From the NCBI RefSeq assembly GCF_030247185.1, contig NC_080570.1, positions 75,558,132 to 75,622,131 of the forward strand: DNA of 64,000 nt. Direction: 5' to 3'. Positions 11,417-22,747 of this stretch are shown here, piece by piece. The notes beneath the pieces are model-generated. The model saw only the letters and a list, made by a program, of their open reading frames with translations. It was not told the origin of the DNA and ran no database searches. This stretch comes from Malaya genurostris (lineage: Eukaryota; Arthropoda; Insecta; Diptera; Culicidae). The stretch's first letter is position 1. Each line of letters starts with the position of its first letter. The position numbers and the translations under genes are program-made.

Positions 11417-12597
11417 CACGGAAAGACCGATATCAGCATTTTGGCGAAAAAATTAGTTGATTTTCTGATTTTAGTTAGTTATTTTTTGAGACAACTAAAA
11501 AAATCTTACTTTTGCTAATTTAGATTTTTTAATTCTAATTTCCTTGATAATAATAAAATATTTATTGAAATGGCTATTTTTTTAGTTGAATTCACCAATT
11601 GTCATTTCTTAGCTAAGGCACACTTCATATCCATTCAACTAATTTTTTAGTTGAATTAGAGAAATAAAACGTTGTTTTCAACCAACATAAATGGTTGAAT
11701 TGGTTTCTGCAATTTGCAGCTATATGGCGCTCTGTCGCCGAAATAACGCACCGTAATGACTACTAGCCACTAGATGGCACACTACTACCGAAAAAAATTT
11801 CAGTCGCGATTGTCTTTTCTATATTGGCAGGAATAAATACGATGTTGTATTGGAGAAAAAGACATAAACGAAACATAAACTTCTTTTTGAACATTTTTCT
11901 TCTAAATCGCTGTTTTCTTCATTCGACTTCGCGAAATCGACTCTCTCACTGAAAACTTTGAGCACTCGGAAAATAAAAACCGAATACAAGTAGTACATCG
12001 AACGGCGTGGCCCGGAAGGTTGGAAGATACAAAAAACATCATTTGACATGTACAATTAGAGTGCAACATTCGAAACTCACTTCACTGTTCCGCATAAAAA
12101 CATTATTACGCACAATCGCTTCAAATGCGCACAAATTCTGAATAAATACACTTTCCACTAACAGTTTACGTCATTTTTACATACCGGTTTAGAAATTTAT
12201 ATATGGATATATCGTAACACATGCGTAAAACATCTAAACAATTTGCAAGCAGTTTCAACAAGACTGTCCCTTTTAGCTTTTTATTGGATTGTTTTGTTTT
12301 GACACTTCTCATGAATTTTGTGGCTAACAAACTGGTGATAGATAAATAGAAACAAATTTTCTGATTTTAAAAACAAAATTAGTTGTCAATGAGAATTTCG
12401 TGTTGGATTGAGATATTGCTGGTTTGTGTCCAGAATATTCGCCAACTAAACACATTCTCTAAAAATAAGAGTTTTTTTCAGCAAATAAATTCTCAATTTT
12501 AACTAATTTTATAGTTATTTTGGAAATTTTGTTAAAATCAACTAATTCAAAAACAGTAATACGAATTAGGCGCAGAGCTAATTTCGGTCGTTCCGTG
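11417..12597. mobile_element. CACGG-ended inverted-repeat element, copy A
   Basis: A 1,181-bp element with ends CACGGAAAGACCGATATCAG and the complement of CACGGAACGACCGAAATTAG. It carries no transposase. Both subterminal regions are full of TTAGTTGA/TCAACTAA motifs, which could be protein-binding sites. It is about 85-90% similar by eye to copy B at 32402-33559 over its whole length, including a shared ATGGCGC...CACTAGATGGCACACTAC core. The flanking dinucleotides are TG on both sides, whereas copy B has TA, so a 2-bp target duplication is likely. Confidence 0.75.
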
Positions 12598-14680
12598 TGT
12601 AAATGCACTGATTATAACCTGTTCGCACTACACCGGGACGACCGGGACGGGACTATCCGGGACGTTTTTTTCCTCATCGCCGCTGACTGAGCTGCCGGCG
12701 TGTGTATGTATTGGAATTACAGGCTATTACTCTCGAACAATGCATCCTACTGATTTGGTCATGACGTGATGCATCATTGGAGGATTTTTTACAATTTTGT
12801 ACAACATTTTTTGTTCCACTTGTTGTTTCTTTGACTGAAACAATGCTTTTGTGTCAGCAAACCGTTTTTCGACACGTTCACTCACACAATGACGTTGCGT
12901 TGGTGGTGTTGATAGCTTAGTCAAGGTTCAGTTCTATACGACTACTTGTTTTAATCGATGCAGAATACTTTTACCTCGACAGAATCCAAATTTTGCCTGG
13001 TTTTGCAAGAAGGACGAAGAAAAGTTCGATTGTCAATATTCTAAATGAAAAAAATTAAAATTAATCAGGATGTAACCAAAGCCCGGAGAAATCATCGAGT
13101 CTCGCAGTTTCCTTATTGACAAAATCCTCAAAATCAACCAAATAATAAACCGGCGAAGAAACTGAATAGTGTATATTAAATTAAATTAAATTATACTTAG
13201 TTACACTTTAGAGTGTATTCAGCAACACTTCAGCGCAGCGCGCAACATTGCTGTCATTGTGAGAATCTGAATAAATGAGCTAGAGGCTCACTTCTGTTAT
13301 TTGCAACCAACTATGTTAGACGTGTTTTTGGGAACTTAAAAGAAAACCATTTCGGAAACCATTATTAGGACCAGCGTCTTGAACATATCACTGAAGTAAA
13401 AGTCGAATTTCACCGGATAGACCAGAATTGTTTTACCGAGTAGTCTATCTCCCAGAGTATAAACAAGCAGTACTACAAAAAGGAAACGATCGCAAATCAT
13501 ATGGACATACATATTATTTTTACTGTATATTAAATGCAATTTATGTACGAACAATTATTCGACACCAAAGAAAATGCTACAACCGGTTTTTCAAAAACAA
13601 AATAAACACGACTACATATTATTCTGAATGATCATCAAATATATGTATTATAATCGAAACATGTTCTGTTTTAAAACTGCATATGATTTACTGCTTGTTT
13701 CTCATTGTTGATATCAGTAACTACTCAAGCAATAAAAATATTCTGCATAAGACTACTAGCCTAAATGTTAGAAAAAAGCGCAGAGAAGAGTTGATTATTA
13801 TTTCCTTATATACAACAGACTGGTACATTTTACTTACCCTAATTACATTTAAAGCGTATCGTATAGCAAATTTGTTTCTTGGACCGATCTGCCGTAAGAC
13901 CAAACATTTTCTAAATTTGTCAACCGTAGTAAGAAAACTATCTTAACAGCTAATGAACATCGGTCTAAATAAATGGGGAGGTAGACTGTATTATGCTTCC
14001 CTGCTTCGTAAATTGCATTGAAGTCGACAAAGAAAATAACTTTTCTTTGTGCTTAGTAAATAGTTTATCGAAAAGTTTTTCCGACTTATCCTCATAGACG
14101 GAGTAGGAAAACCAAAAATGAGACACTTTAACACGAGGCGCCCGAAGAAATAGTTGATGAAATATTGCGTTGACGATGCAGACTTCATTCGCTTTGAAGA
14201 GCATAAAGGAATGTCTTAATGAACTGTTTATCGTTTCAACCGAATTTCAAAACTGTGATCATTGTTGAAATAAATAATTAATGTGGACAAAATAAAGAAA
14301 ATTTTACTCGTTTATCTATGCAATGTTAGGGTACCTAGTCTGCTATCACTCACTTATCACTTTATCACGAAGCTAACAATTGTTAATTTCTCTGCATGTC
14401 GTAGCCATATTTTAGAACACTGAATAGAATCACTTGTACTGATTTAAATATATGCTACAAGAATAATCCCCATGCTGACGTTCCAGCTATTATTGTGGAA
14501 CAGAACGATAAAAGTTCTAAACGTTCGATGTTTTTTGAAATAGATCGTCAAACTACACGAAGCTTTCAGGTTGTTTGTATGAATTCGAAAAACGTCGGTA
14601 ATGGGAGTCAAGAATAAACTCTATTCGCCTTAGTTTATAATTGAATAAATTATATTTTCAGCCTGAGCGAGCGGTCTCAT
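12598..14680. other. No gene recognised
   Basis: AT-rich sequence with a GC-richer patch (CGGGACGACCGGGACGGG) near 12637-12660 and a short (TTAAA)n tract near 13175-13192. Open frames under 90 codons, as at 13683-13946, carry no recognisable motif. Confidence 0.45.
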
Positions 14681-14729
14681 TAAAATTTATTTATAGCGCA
14701 TACATTTTATGCGCTATGAATAAATTTTA
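14681..14729. repeat. Near-perfect hairpin, 22-bp arms and 5-base loop
   Basis: TAAAATTTATTTATAGCGCA continues to TA at 14702, then comes the loop CATTT, and the reverse complement follows at 14708-14729 with one mismatch. It lies immediately upstream of a truncated family F start. Confidence 0.8.
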
Positions 14730-14744
14730 ATTTATTTTTGATTT

Positions 14745-14862
14745 TCTTATATAGAAAGGCTATGCAATCACTGTGAAAAGCGACTTTTTAACTGTCATAT
14801 ATCATTCGGCTCAGCACGACGAACTTAGCAAATGTATGTGTGTGTCTTTATTAATCGAGTTC
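14745..14862 (+). repeat. Family F fragment F2
   Basis: Matches the F 5' end: ATATAGAAAGGCTATGCAATC, a degraded CATTCGGCTCAG motif, and a short TGTGTGTGTC tract. It is truncated after about 115 bp, where repeat X begins. Confidence 0.6.
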
Positions 14863-15475
14863 ATCTTATATAAATAATAAATTAATCTTAAGCACTTAAA
14901 TTTTCCCCTGAAGTAATTGCAAATTTCTCAGGCGAAAACGACATAACACTGAATCTTATCCGAACTCTCATGACACAAAATCAGAGCATACCAATTAACG
15001 CTTCAAATCGTTTTATGGCACTTTTTGTCTTGCTGTCTAGCAACAACCTACCTCTAGCATGCTACACGCACTACTGAAACCTTTCGCGTATATTTATTGA
15101 TTCGTATGCTTCCTTACAACTTCGCGTTTGCATTGATTGACCAATCAGAGCCATGTCTTCCCATTGATACATCACTCGGAGTCGGAGATTTTTAGCAGAC
15201 AAAATAGGACTCTGGTAGCTATTAATTTCAAGCTATACATTCTAATGATATACCTACAATTAAAAATACATGGCTATGAACACTCAAATCATAAAAAAAA
15301 AACACTCAAATCATTACGTAGAAATATTTTCTATCAATTGATGAAATAATATTACTGATTGAAACTAAACTGTCTCAGCTGTAAGTGTTCAAAAGCTGTC
15401 CACATTTCTACTAGTATTTGCCCTTGAACTTCTAATTTGCATAGAAAAAAATATGTGTTCCACATAAAAAACCTG
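14850..15475 (-). repeat. Repeat X, promoter-bearing copy (reverse orientation)
   Basis: The reverse complement matches 39460-40745 (repeat Y), minus a 653-bp insertion present there. Most of it is 70-80% similar by eye, but a 65-bp block (AGCATGCTAGAGGTAGGTTG... to ATTTGAAGC, at 15003-15067) is almost identical. Upstream of that block, on the minus strand, are a CCAAT/ATTGG box (15141-15145), an AATAAATATA stretch (15089-15098) and a TTTCAGT initiator-like site (about 15073-15079). Confidence 0.6.
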
Positions 15476-15484
15476 CAAAAATGA

Positions 15485-15660
15485 TTTCACTCACTTTTAT
15501 TCAAGATATCCAAATCGTTTTCCACAAACCTATAGGTTCAAAGGAAAAGTCATACAGTTCCATACGGAATTCCTAAATATGTTGTTGATGCTACTTCTGG
15601 ATACGAAATTACAGGCTAAATAGGATTTGTAGATTTTGTTAAATTAAACTTTCCTATCTC
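15485..15660 (+). repeat. Family F fragment
   Basis: Contains the F-type segments CCACAAACCTATAGGTTCAAA and CATACGGAATTCCT in the order seen in complete copies. It is heavily diverged and without ends. Confidence 0.45.
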
Positions 15661-15907
15661 TATTCAATGAACAGTTGTTTTTGCGAATTCCCCTGAGGTG
15701 TTCCAATCGAAACTGAAACATTAGCAAAAATATATATTATACTTGCAAATCAGTCCCATATTGAAAATCGACAAGTTGGGAAAAAGATGAGTACATATTT
15801 CGAAATAATTCGCTTTTTACCGTCACTATGATGATTGATCCGTGATACTATTGAATCACATACATAGATTATATTATAAACTTTGCATCTGGAATGAAAT
15901 ATGGCAT

Positions 15908-17022
15908 TTTTGCCTTTCTAATATAAAAAGGATATGTAATCGCTGTGAAAACCGACTTTACATCCAAGATCCGGAGGGCCAAGTGTCATATACCATTCGA
16001 CTCAGTTCGTCGAGATCACAAAATTTCTGTGTGTGTATGTATGTGTGTATGTGACAAATAATGTCACTAAATTTTCTCAGAGATGGCTGCACCGATTTCC
16101 ACAAACTTAAATTCAAATGAAAGGTCTTATAGTTTCATACAATTTTCTTGAATTTTATTTGGATCCAACTTCCGGTTCCGTAATTACAAGGGTATATGTG
16201 CAAACTTAAGTTTCGAAAGTTTCTTAACCGATTTTCACAAACTAAAGGAAATAAAAGGTCTTAAAATTCTTTAAAAAGATCCCGAATAGTTGATCCAGAT
16301 CCGACTTCCGGTTCCGGTATTACAGTGCGATTAGCGAAAATTTACAATTTCATGAGTATTTTTTCATTCATTCATAGATCTTATTAGTTAGTGAATATAT
16401 AAAACTACTTTGGGATTACTAGTCCTCGGATTCTGCATCCGAAAGCACCGATAGTAGTGAAGAAAATCTCCAAAAACGGAACTCTCCTCGATTTCTCAGC
16501 AACGGTTATACCGATTTTCACGAATTATGATTCAAATTAAAGCTCTCATTGTCTTTAAATATACTGTGCAATTTCATCCTGCTCCGACTTTCGGTTTCCG
16601 AAAGTATAGGGTGATGAGTGTCAAAACGTTCAAATCGTCATTCAAAATGACGATGCAAAACTAGTACACGACGGTACTTGCGACTTTGCTCCGTTCGCAG
16701 CGTGCTTTGTTCAATTTCGTATAGCGTGGCACATTAAAATTTATAGTTTTCAGGTGAAAAAAATGTAAATTTCTAATTCTTTTATTCAATTTGTACCTAC
16801 TTGTTAGTGTTTATAAAAGATCATAATAACGATGCTTTCAATTAAATTCTTATTAACTTAACTGTTTACAAATTGAAAAGGTTATGTTATTTTATTTCCA
16901 AAGAAAATTTTTTATGTTTTTCAAAATTGAAAAACATATTTCTTCGCAGAATCTCCTAGTTATATTTTTGAAAATATAAGTAATATGAGAAAGGCATCAT
17001 TACACCTCTAGGTGGTTAACGA
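15908..17022 (+). repeat. Family F repeat, near-complete copy F3
   Basis: It begins with TTGCCTTTCTAATATAAAAAGG, contains CATATACCATTCGACTCAGT, a TGTGTG tract and several ACTTCCGGTTCCG motifs, and ends with GAGAAAGGCATCATTACACCTCTAGGTGG. The two ends carry GCCTTTCT and AGAAAGGC as a short inverted repeat. No ORF is found. It is diverged from the copies at 48.9 and 55 kb. Confidence 0.7.
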
Positions 17023-17319
17023 ACGAAAAAATACTTGCATGCCGGTCCTATCTTAGAATACTATGCTTCTCTCGCACGTGGCCAAATTTGATGTATGATT
17101 TTCCATTCGTGTAAAACTTTCAATCGTTCGATATAATTAAGTCAGGTTTTGATGCAATTAAATTGTATGGTGGAAACTCTTTCGCGGAAGACAGCTCAAA
17201 CAAAGACTTTGTAGGTTTCAAATCCACCAACACCCGACAGAAATATTCTGAAATCACTCGTTCAGCACAATGCGTTCTAGATAATTTCAATTTGAAATAT
17301 TCACATATGCCTATATCCC

Positions 17320-17525
17320 CGGGTTGGCGGTTTAATGCATAGAGCACTGGTCCTACAAACCAGTTGTCGTATGTTCGAGCCCCGACCTGGAAAGATTCAT
17401 AGTGTCAGTAGGATCATAGCACCAGCCATGCAATGGTTCTGTACACTCTGAATCGGCTGCGAAGTCTGTTGAAACAGAAGGTCAAATTCCACTACAGGAA
17501 TATAATACCAAGGTTTTGTTTTGTT
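17320..17525 (+). repeat. tRNA-derived SINE
   Basis: Starts near GGTTGGCGGTTTAATGCATAG, has a pol III box B (GTTCGAGCCCC, 17373-17383) about 50 bases downstream, then a non-tRNA body with GTGTCAGTAGGATCATAGCACC and GTCTGTTGAAACAGAAGGTC. A diverged second copy is at about 32055-32262 and a tail fragment at about 41297-41355. It is SINE-like by structure; equating it with a named mosquito SINE such as Feilai was not possible without a search. Confidence 0.7.
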
Positions 17526-18097
17526 TTAATCTGATTTTGGTTAAAGTTATGACAAAAGATAGTTGATGCTCTTTTTCAATAGTTGATACTTCGGAGGATG
17601 TCATTGGGAGTATAAATGGTAGCAATAAGTTTGATTCTGAAAGCAGCTATTTTGGTGAGGAACTGAGATCGAAACACAAGATATCCAAGAAGAATTATCG
17701 TACCGGATATATCCAAAGATCGATTCAAGGATAGTTTATCGTACATTATCTAAACTTTTGCATGCATATACTGGTACAGTGGCCAGAAAAACATTAATGC
17801 AACCTATACATTTTTAGTTACTAAAGCGTGATTTTTAATGCGTGGGACAGATATGCTAGTACTTTCCATATGGGACAGACTCGACAATTTCTGAAAGTAG
17901 GGTAAAAATAGACGTTATCCGTCGGGATAACCTAAAAGTGGCCAGAACCCATACGGGACTGATACGCGAGCATGGGCAGTATAGATTCGTTCGATATCAC
18001 AGTTTTCCATTCACTTTGATGGATCAATCCGAACAAAGCTTTGCAATCGATGTCACTTACTCCTTGAACCACCATCGTCTCTGTAAGAGAAATCTTA
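17526..18097. other. No gene recognised
   Basis: Unannotated AT-rich sequence between the SINE and the Harbinger-like MITE. No repeat with definable ends and no ORF of note. Confidence 0.4.
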
Positions 18098-18255
18098 GGT
18101 TGATGTCAGAGTGAGCGCGGAACGCGGAGCGAAGCGAAGCGATTCAATGCGATGTATTGTTTTCGCATCGCATTCACTCTTTGCTTTGATCAAATGCAAG
18201 TAGCTCGCACGCGCGCCTAGACGCATCGCGTGACGCTTTCACTCTGACAGCAACC
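18098..18255. mobile_element. PIF/Harbinger-like MITE, 158 bp
   Basis: Inverted ends GGTTGATGTCAGAGTGA and the complement of GGTTGCTGTCAGAGTGA, flanked by TTA at 18095-18097 and 18256-18258. A 3-bp TTA/TAA duplication is characteristic of PIF/Harbinger. The subterminal regions are GC-rich with many GCGAAGC/GCGATGC repeats. Confidence 0.65.
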
Positions 18256-18793
18256 TTAGTAAACCAGAATTGCTAAAATCATTGGATTTATAGCAGGCAA
18301 AGACATATGTCGTTTGCGCTTGATGCCAAACCTTACCCAGTTTCCATCCTAACTGTTGTCAAACCGTTTGTTTGAAGCTAGTTTCGAACCTAGTTTTAAC
18401 TTTGTTGAACTGAAAATCGAGTAAGTTCCGAACCTGGTTTTTATATCAGGTTTGCTCAAACCCCCGTTGCTAAGTGCGAAGCAAACACAGTTCCGTGAAA
18501 ATTGTTTGTTAGATAAAACTGCCCTGGGCCATTTTTAGTTTTCTCAAGCGAAAACGAAAATAGTTTCAGTTGTTCTAACCGATGCGTAGGAATATTTCAA
18601 ATCAGTAGGAGGAATACTACTATTAATCGAAACCTCACTTTCTGATATGTTCACTAGAATTTTTATTTACATCTCTGCGTGGAAAACATGATGAGTTCCA
18701 CTTAAATAAAAACCCACATGTATATGTCTGTATTTCATGCTTTCATAATGATCATGAATAATTCAAAACGTTGAAAAAATTGCTTAATTTATA
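18256..18793. other. No gene recognised
   Basis: No coding or repeat structure with definable ends was seen. Confidence 0.4.
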
Positions 18794-19315
18794 CAGGGAG
18801 CGCTATCTAAACAAGACCTACTGAAATGTTGAAGAACTCCACCATTTTGACAAATCAGCTAGATTCGGAGACATTAGTTTTTGTTATTTCAATCGTGAAT
18901 CGATTAACGCCAAAACACAGGCAGAAACTGTAGCGATGTACATTCAAAATGATCATTCCATTGCGAAAATATGCGTACATATTGTTAAAAATATGGAAGA
19001 CATTCGGTGCCTTCCGCGAAGACAATTCGTTCTGGAGCTATTTAAAGTGTAAGGCCAGCAAACCGAAGACTGTTGAAGAAATAAAAAGTTATATCAAGAA
19101 ATTGCTGCTACTACACCGAAAATGTTGTCAAATACAATGCAAAATGCCCAAACCAGGACAGTTGTGTGTTTAATGGATTCTATGTTGTATTTTGAGTGAA
19201 TTGTCAATGAATGAAATTGAATACCCTACACTCACATTGTTCATTTTTCAAAATCGGCTGAAAATGATGAAATTATTAAACATTTAACTAGGTCCTGTCT
19301 AGATGGCGCACCTTA
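18794..19315 (+). mobile_element. Deleted DD41D-type mariner, 522 bp
   Basis: Inverted ends CAGGGAGCGCTATCTAAACA (left) and the complement of TAAGGTGCGCCATCTAGACA (right), flanked by TA at 18792-18793 and 19316-19317. Inside is a transposase C-terminal remnant (19026-19173): FWSYLKCKASKPKTVEEIK and, further on, AxLCV. These match the region after the third aspartate (DYFLWGYLKxKVY...KPKTVEELK) of DD41D transposases such as the one at 47165-47809. The catalytic core is deleted. Confidence 0.65.
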
Positions 19316-19317
19316 TA

Positions 19318-20870
19318 GTCCTACGTTGATCCAATACGTTGAACCTTTGGTCCGATGAAGTCCAGAGGGGAGGCCGATTCGGGACTTTCATTTGCCTATT
19401 TTTAAACAAACCATTGAACCGCGCGCCATTTCTTTAGTTCAACAAACTCATTGTTGAGCCATTTTTAATATGAGGAATTGGAGCCCCATTGGACTAGTTT
19501 TACTAGAGAATTTTGGAAAGCTCTAACACATTTTCTTGTTATATTGAGAAAATACCCAATTTTCACACTATTTCTGTAAAAAAAATAACAACAACAAACC
19601 GATGCAATAAAACCGCTTTCCTATTTAAGAAACCATTATAAAGGTGACAATTAGTTGTCATTTTTGAGGTTAGAGAAATGAAAAGAATTTATTGAATTGG
19701 GTCGAAAAGTTTCTCTTCTGTTATCATAAATTCTCGTAATCATTGATAATATTTTTTCCTTTGACGGTCTCTAGACTCATATTGGATATTCGAAATCGTC
19801 GTACGTTATAAATCGGCTTCAGTTCGCATAGTGTTGAATTTTCAATGCATTTGGGTGCCAACAGCATTTTGCTTTCTCCATAAAAAGGATGTAGAATTGC
19901 TGGAACAACTCACTTATTTTTATTAAAAATAACTAAAGTGATTTACACAAACTTACATTAAAATGAGATGCCTAATCATTTTTAAGTGATTTTTACCCGG
20001 ATCCCAGTTCTAAGTCTTGTTAGTTGACTGTCAACCGCAGCGACTTTGGTTATACTGGCCCACGGGGATCGATTGCAGAGGTATTATGGGACCGATAACC
20101 GTTGAACATTGATAGTTATGTGTCCAGTTTGAAATATTTTATACGTACAGCCAGGTACATAAGAGTGTGATCGTAATGTCGCGATCGGTGAAATAGATTG
20201 CTGAGATTTTTTTTCTTGCAAAATGGTTGTATTGTCCTTTTTGACTCGTCATAATGAATCAGTTGACAATTGTTTCTAATTCGCTCTCAACGTATTTCTA
20301 AGATGTGTAGCACGTACGCTTCATGCTTTCAAGTAGTTTTTTGTGTAGGTCAAGTGAAAAACGGTCAGCGTAATTTTTGCAATCAAAAGCATAGTATCTA
20401 GAATTAGATTGGAATGGCGAAACCTGCATATTTCTCAGACTTGGCCCATTCCAACTTTTATTCGTTTTCATTGATGTCTCACGCACTTGCAATTGGTCAC
20501 TGGTTATTGAAATGTGGGAAATAGCTCCACGACTGAATTGTTTTGAAAGATGACCAGTGCTTCCGACGTGGTATTCGTGAGTCGTTGGAAAGATGGAAAA
20601 CTACATAGCTTTCGAAGACTGCCACTAAAATATCATTAACTTTCTATTTACAATCAACATGTATTTCACAAAATCTTGCATTATTACCTGGCATACCTTG
20701 AATTACGTATGGAAAGGTTCGTAGGCATTTAATAGCAAACAATTCGAAATTTCGAAGCACTCTATAAAAACCAATGTTGAGATAATAACAAGCTCAAAAA
20801 CTTTTCGAACGGTTCAGAGATTATTTGAATCATAAATGGTGCAATGTTATCCTCTCTTCCTATAATCAGG
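19318..20870. other. No gene recognised; one eroded family F fragment
   Basis: About 19868-20010 shows F-like order (CTTTCTCCATAAAAAGGATGT, then ACACAAACTTACATTAAAAT) at low identity. The remainder is unannotated AT-rich DNA. Confidence 0.4.
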
Positions 20871-20985
20871 TTTGCCACGATCCACCAAAAAATTGTTTCA
20901 AAGAACCGCGAAACATCCTGTTAAGGTCCACTTGAGGAGATGTTTCCCGGAAAAAAAGATTCTGAAAGTTGTTCGTGGTATTGGA
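20780..20985 (+). pseudogene. Possible Tc1-family transposase scrap
   Basis: Reading plus, SKTFRTVQRLFES is followed after stops by GLPRSTKKLFQRTAKHPVKV and HLRRCFPEKK. This is reminiscent of a Tc1 helix-turn-helix or of the 'HPVKVHVWGCFSEKG' segment of Tc1 transposases. The match is short and the order is ambiguous, so the call is weak. Confidence 0.3.
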
Positions 20986-22165
20986 CAACCTAAACTCTGT
21001 GAAAATGAATTAGATTTAAGAGAAAACTTTGTAGACAATTGTCTACATTTGAGACAAGAAGAAATGCGACAATTGAGTTCTTCTGGAGAAAAACGAGCCC
21101 TAAACATCTTAAAAAGGTCTGCCGCTTGAGGATTGGATGCCAATCTAAATGAAAACGATTGTTCTTAAATGAATATGATGCAGCGGAAAAACCGACTCCG
21201 CTATTTAAAACAACTCGTTCACCAGTAGATAAGACGCGCATTATTAAATCACTAGGTTGATTGAAGCAAGTCTTGTTTTGTAAAAGAGTAGTTATGCTAT
21301 AAAAACCTGGTTTGAGTCTTAAAGCAACATTTAATTTTCGATCAGCCACAAAAAAAATGAATGTTGCATATGGTATCGCATGAAAAACCGCCATACATAA
21401 ACCAATATTCCAAAATTCAAAATTACCGACTTCCTGACTATCACAGCACTATAATTACTAGTTTGTTAGCTGATTTGAGGGAAAATAGATTGAGAATGCA
21501 ATGTTAAACGAGTGAATTTGACAAGTACAGAAAAGAACCAATTTTCTAATTTTTTACGACGAACTGGCTTACACCAATACAAAAAAGGTGAAAGCGACTG
21601 GATCGATATCTAATTTAAAGGAGCATCTTGCATAGCAACACAGCAGAACTGATTAATTTTCCTTTCCGTCAGGTTCGGTTTCGCAGTGAACGTGGCGTTT
21701 TAAAAATGAGTTCTGCAGAGAACAACTTTTGTGCAGTTTTATTTCCATGGAAAGATAAATGGTTTTGTATTCGAATTGGATGAAAAAAAATAACGTAGAA
21801 ATTGATACAAGTCGGAACGCAGGTGACAGAATGTCGGAGAAATGATAGATATTACGTAGTTTTCAGCGAATTGTATCGATCCAGTGGTGAGGAGCACCGA
21901 ACGTCAATCTGAAGAAACAACTTTGTACTAAATAAACATTCCAAGATCTTTCTAGTTGAACGTCGATTTATAATATAGCTTCCAGATTTGAAATTTAAAT
22001 GAAACATAAGTGGAATTATAAAACGGCCAATTTTTTTATTTGGTAGCTAATTTCTTGGCATTTGACATTTAAATATTATTTCGGGCACATGGCCGCCACG
22101 ACTATTTTTCACAAAAGTTATTTTGGGAGTCAAATTTTCGACCACTTTGTCAATCGTTTCTTCAC
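20986..22165. other. No gene recognised
   Basis: An overlapping pair of open frames at 20872-21129 (plus) and 20990-21394 (minus) has no supporting motif. No repeat ends are seen. Confidence 0.4.
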
Positions 22166-22360
22166 ATAAACCAATGCCTTCACGTATCCTCGATGACTCG
22201 TATCGTTAAGATGCCTAAGTTCGACTCCTCTGGTAGAAGGTAAAAGTTTAGATACGAGAAGCCTTCTGCTTACTTAAATGACCCTTGTCACGTCTCACTT
22301 TTCCGCACTTTATTCTTCACATCCCTGCTCTTCCTTGAGTACTATGGCTCTATGATTTCA
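22165..22360 (+). repeat. Repeat shared with 28205-28395
   Basis: GTTAAGATGCCTAAGTTCGACTCCTCTGGTAGAAGGTAAAAG and the TTCTGCTT...AAATGACCCTT segment after it recur at 28255-28345 (TTAAGCTCGACTCCTATGGC...). Same orientation, clearly diverged. Nature unknown. Confidence 0.55.
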
Positions 22361-22747
22361 TATTCTTTTTCCTCTTATAATCTCTAGTTAGTTTGATATC
22401 CTTAAAATACCGAAAAAAGTAAAAATTACTGACTGACCAGAAGTCATAAATAAAAAAGTAAAAAAAAAATTGTTTTGAATATTGAGGCACAAGTCTTTCG
22501 TGTTCCCTATTTATGCCTGTGAATTTTCGCAATTAGCTTTTTGAGAATTTTGGTTACCCTGACCGTTTAATTTGTTGGGGTTGATGATGTAAGGTGCTGA
22601 ACTCGTTCATGTTGTAAAGAATGTACCGAAAATAAGCTATCCACAAATTTTTCTTTCAAATTATGATAAAAATCGATATTTTATTCAAACTAAAAATTGA
22701 TCCTTTATTGTACGATGTTAAACTTGAGCATAATGAAAACCGGATGA

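Noticed and set aside
11819..12055. 78-codon minus-strand frame partly conserved at 32897-33124 in the other CACGG element
   Set aside because: The similarity follows from DNA identity of the two element copies. One copy has an early stop and different N-terminus, and there is no transposase-like motif.
14681..14729. A rho-independent terminator
   Set aside because: The hairpin is AT-rich and in eukaryotic DNA; bacterial-type termination is not applicable.
20990..21394. 134-codon minus-strand frame
   Set aside because: It overlaps a plus-strand frame of similar length and contains no motif that I can name.
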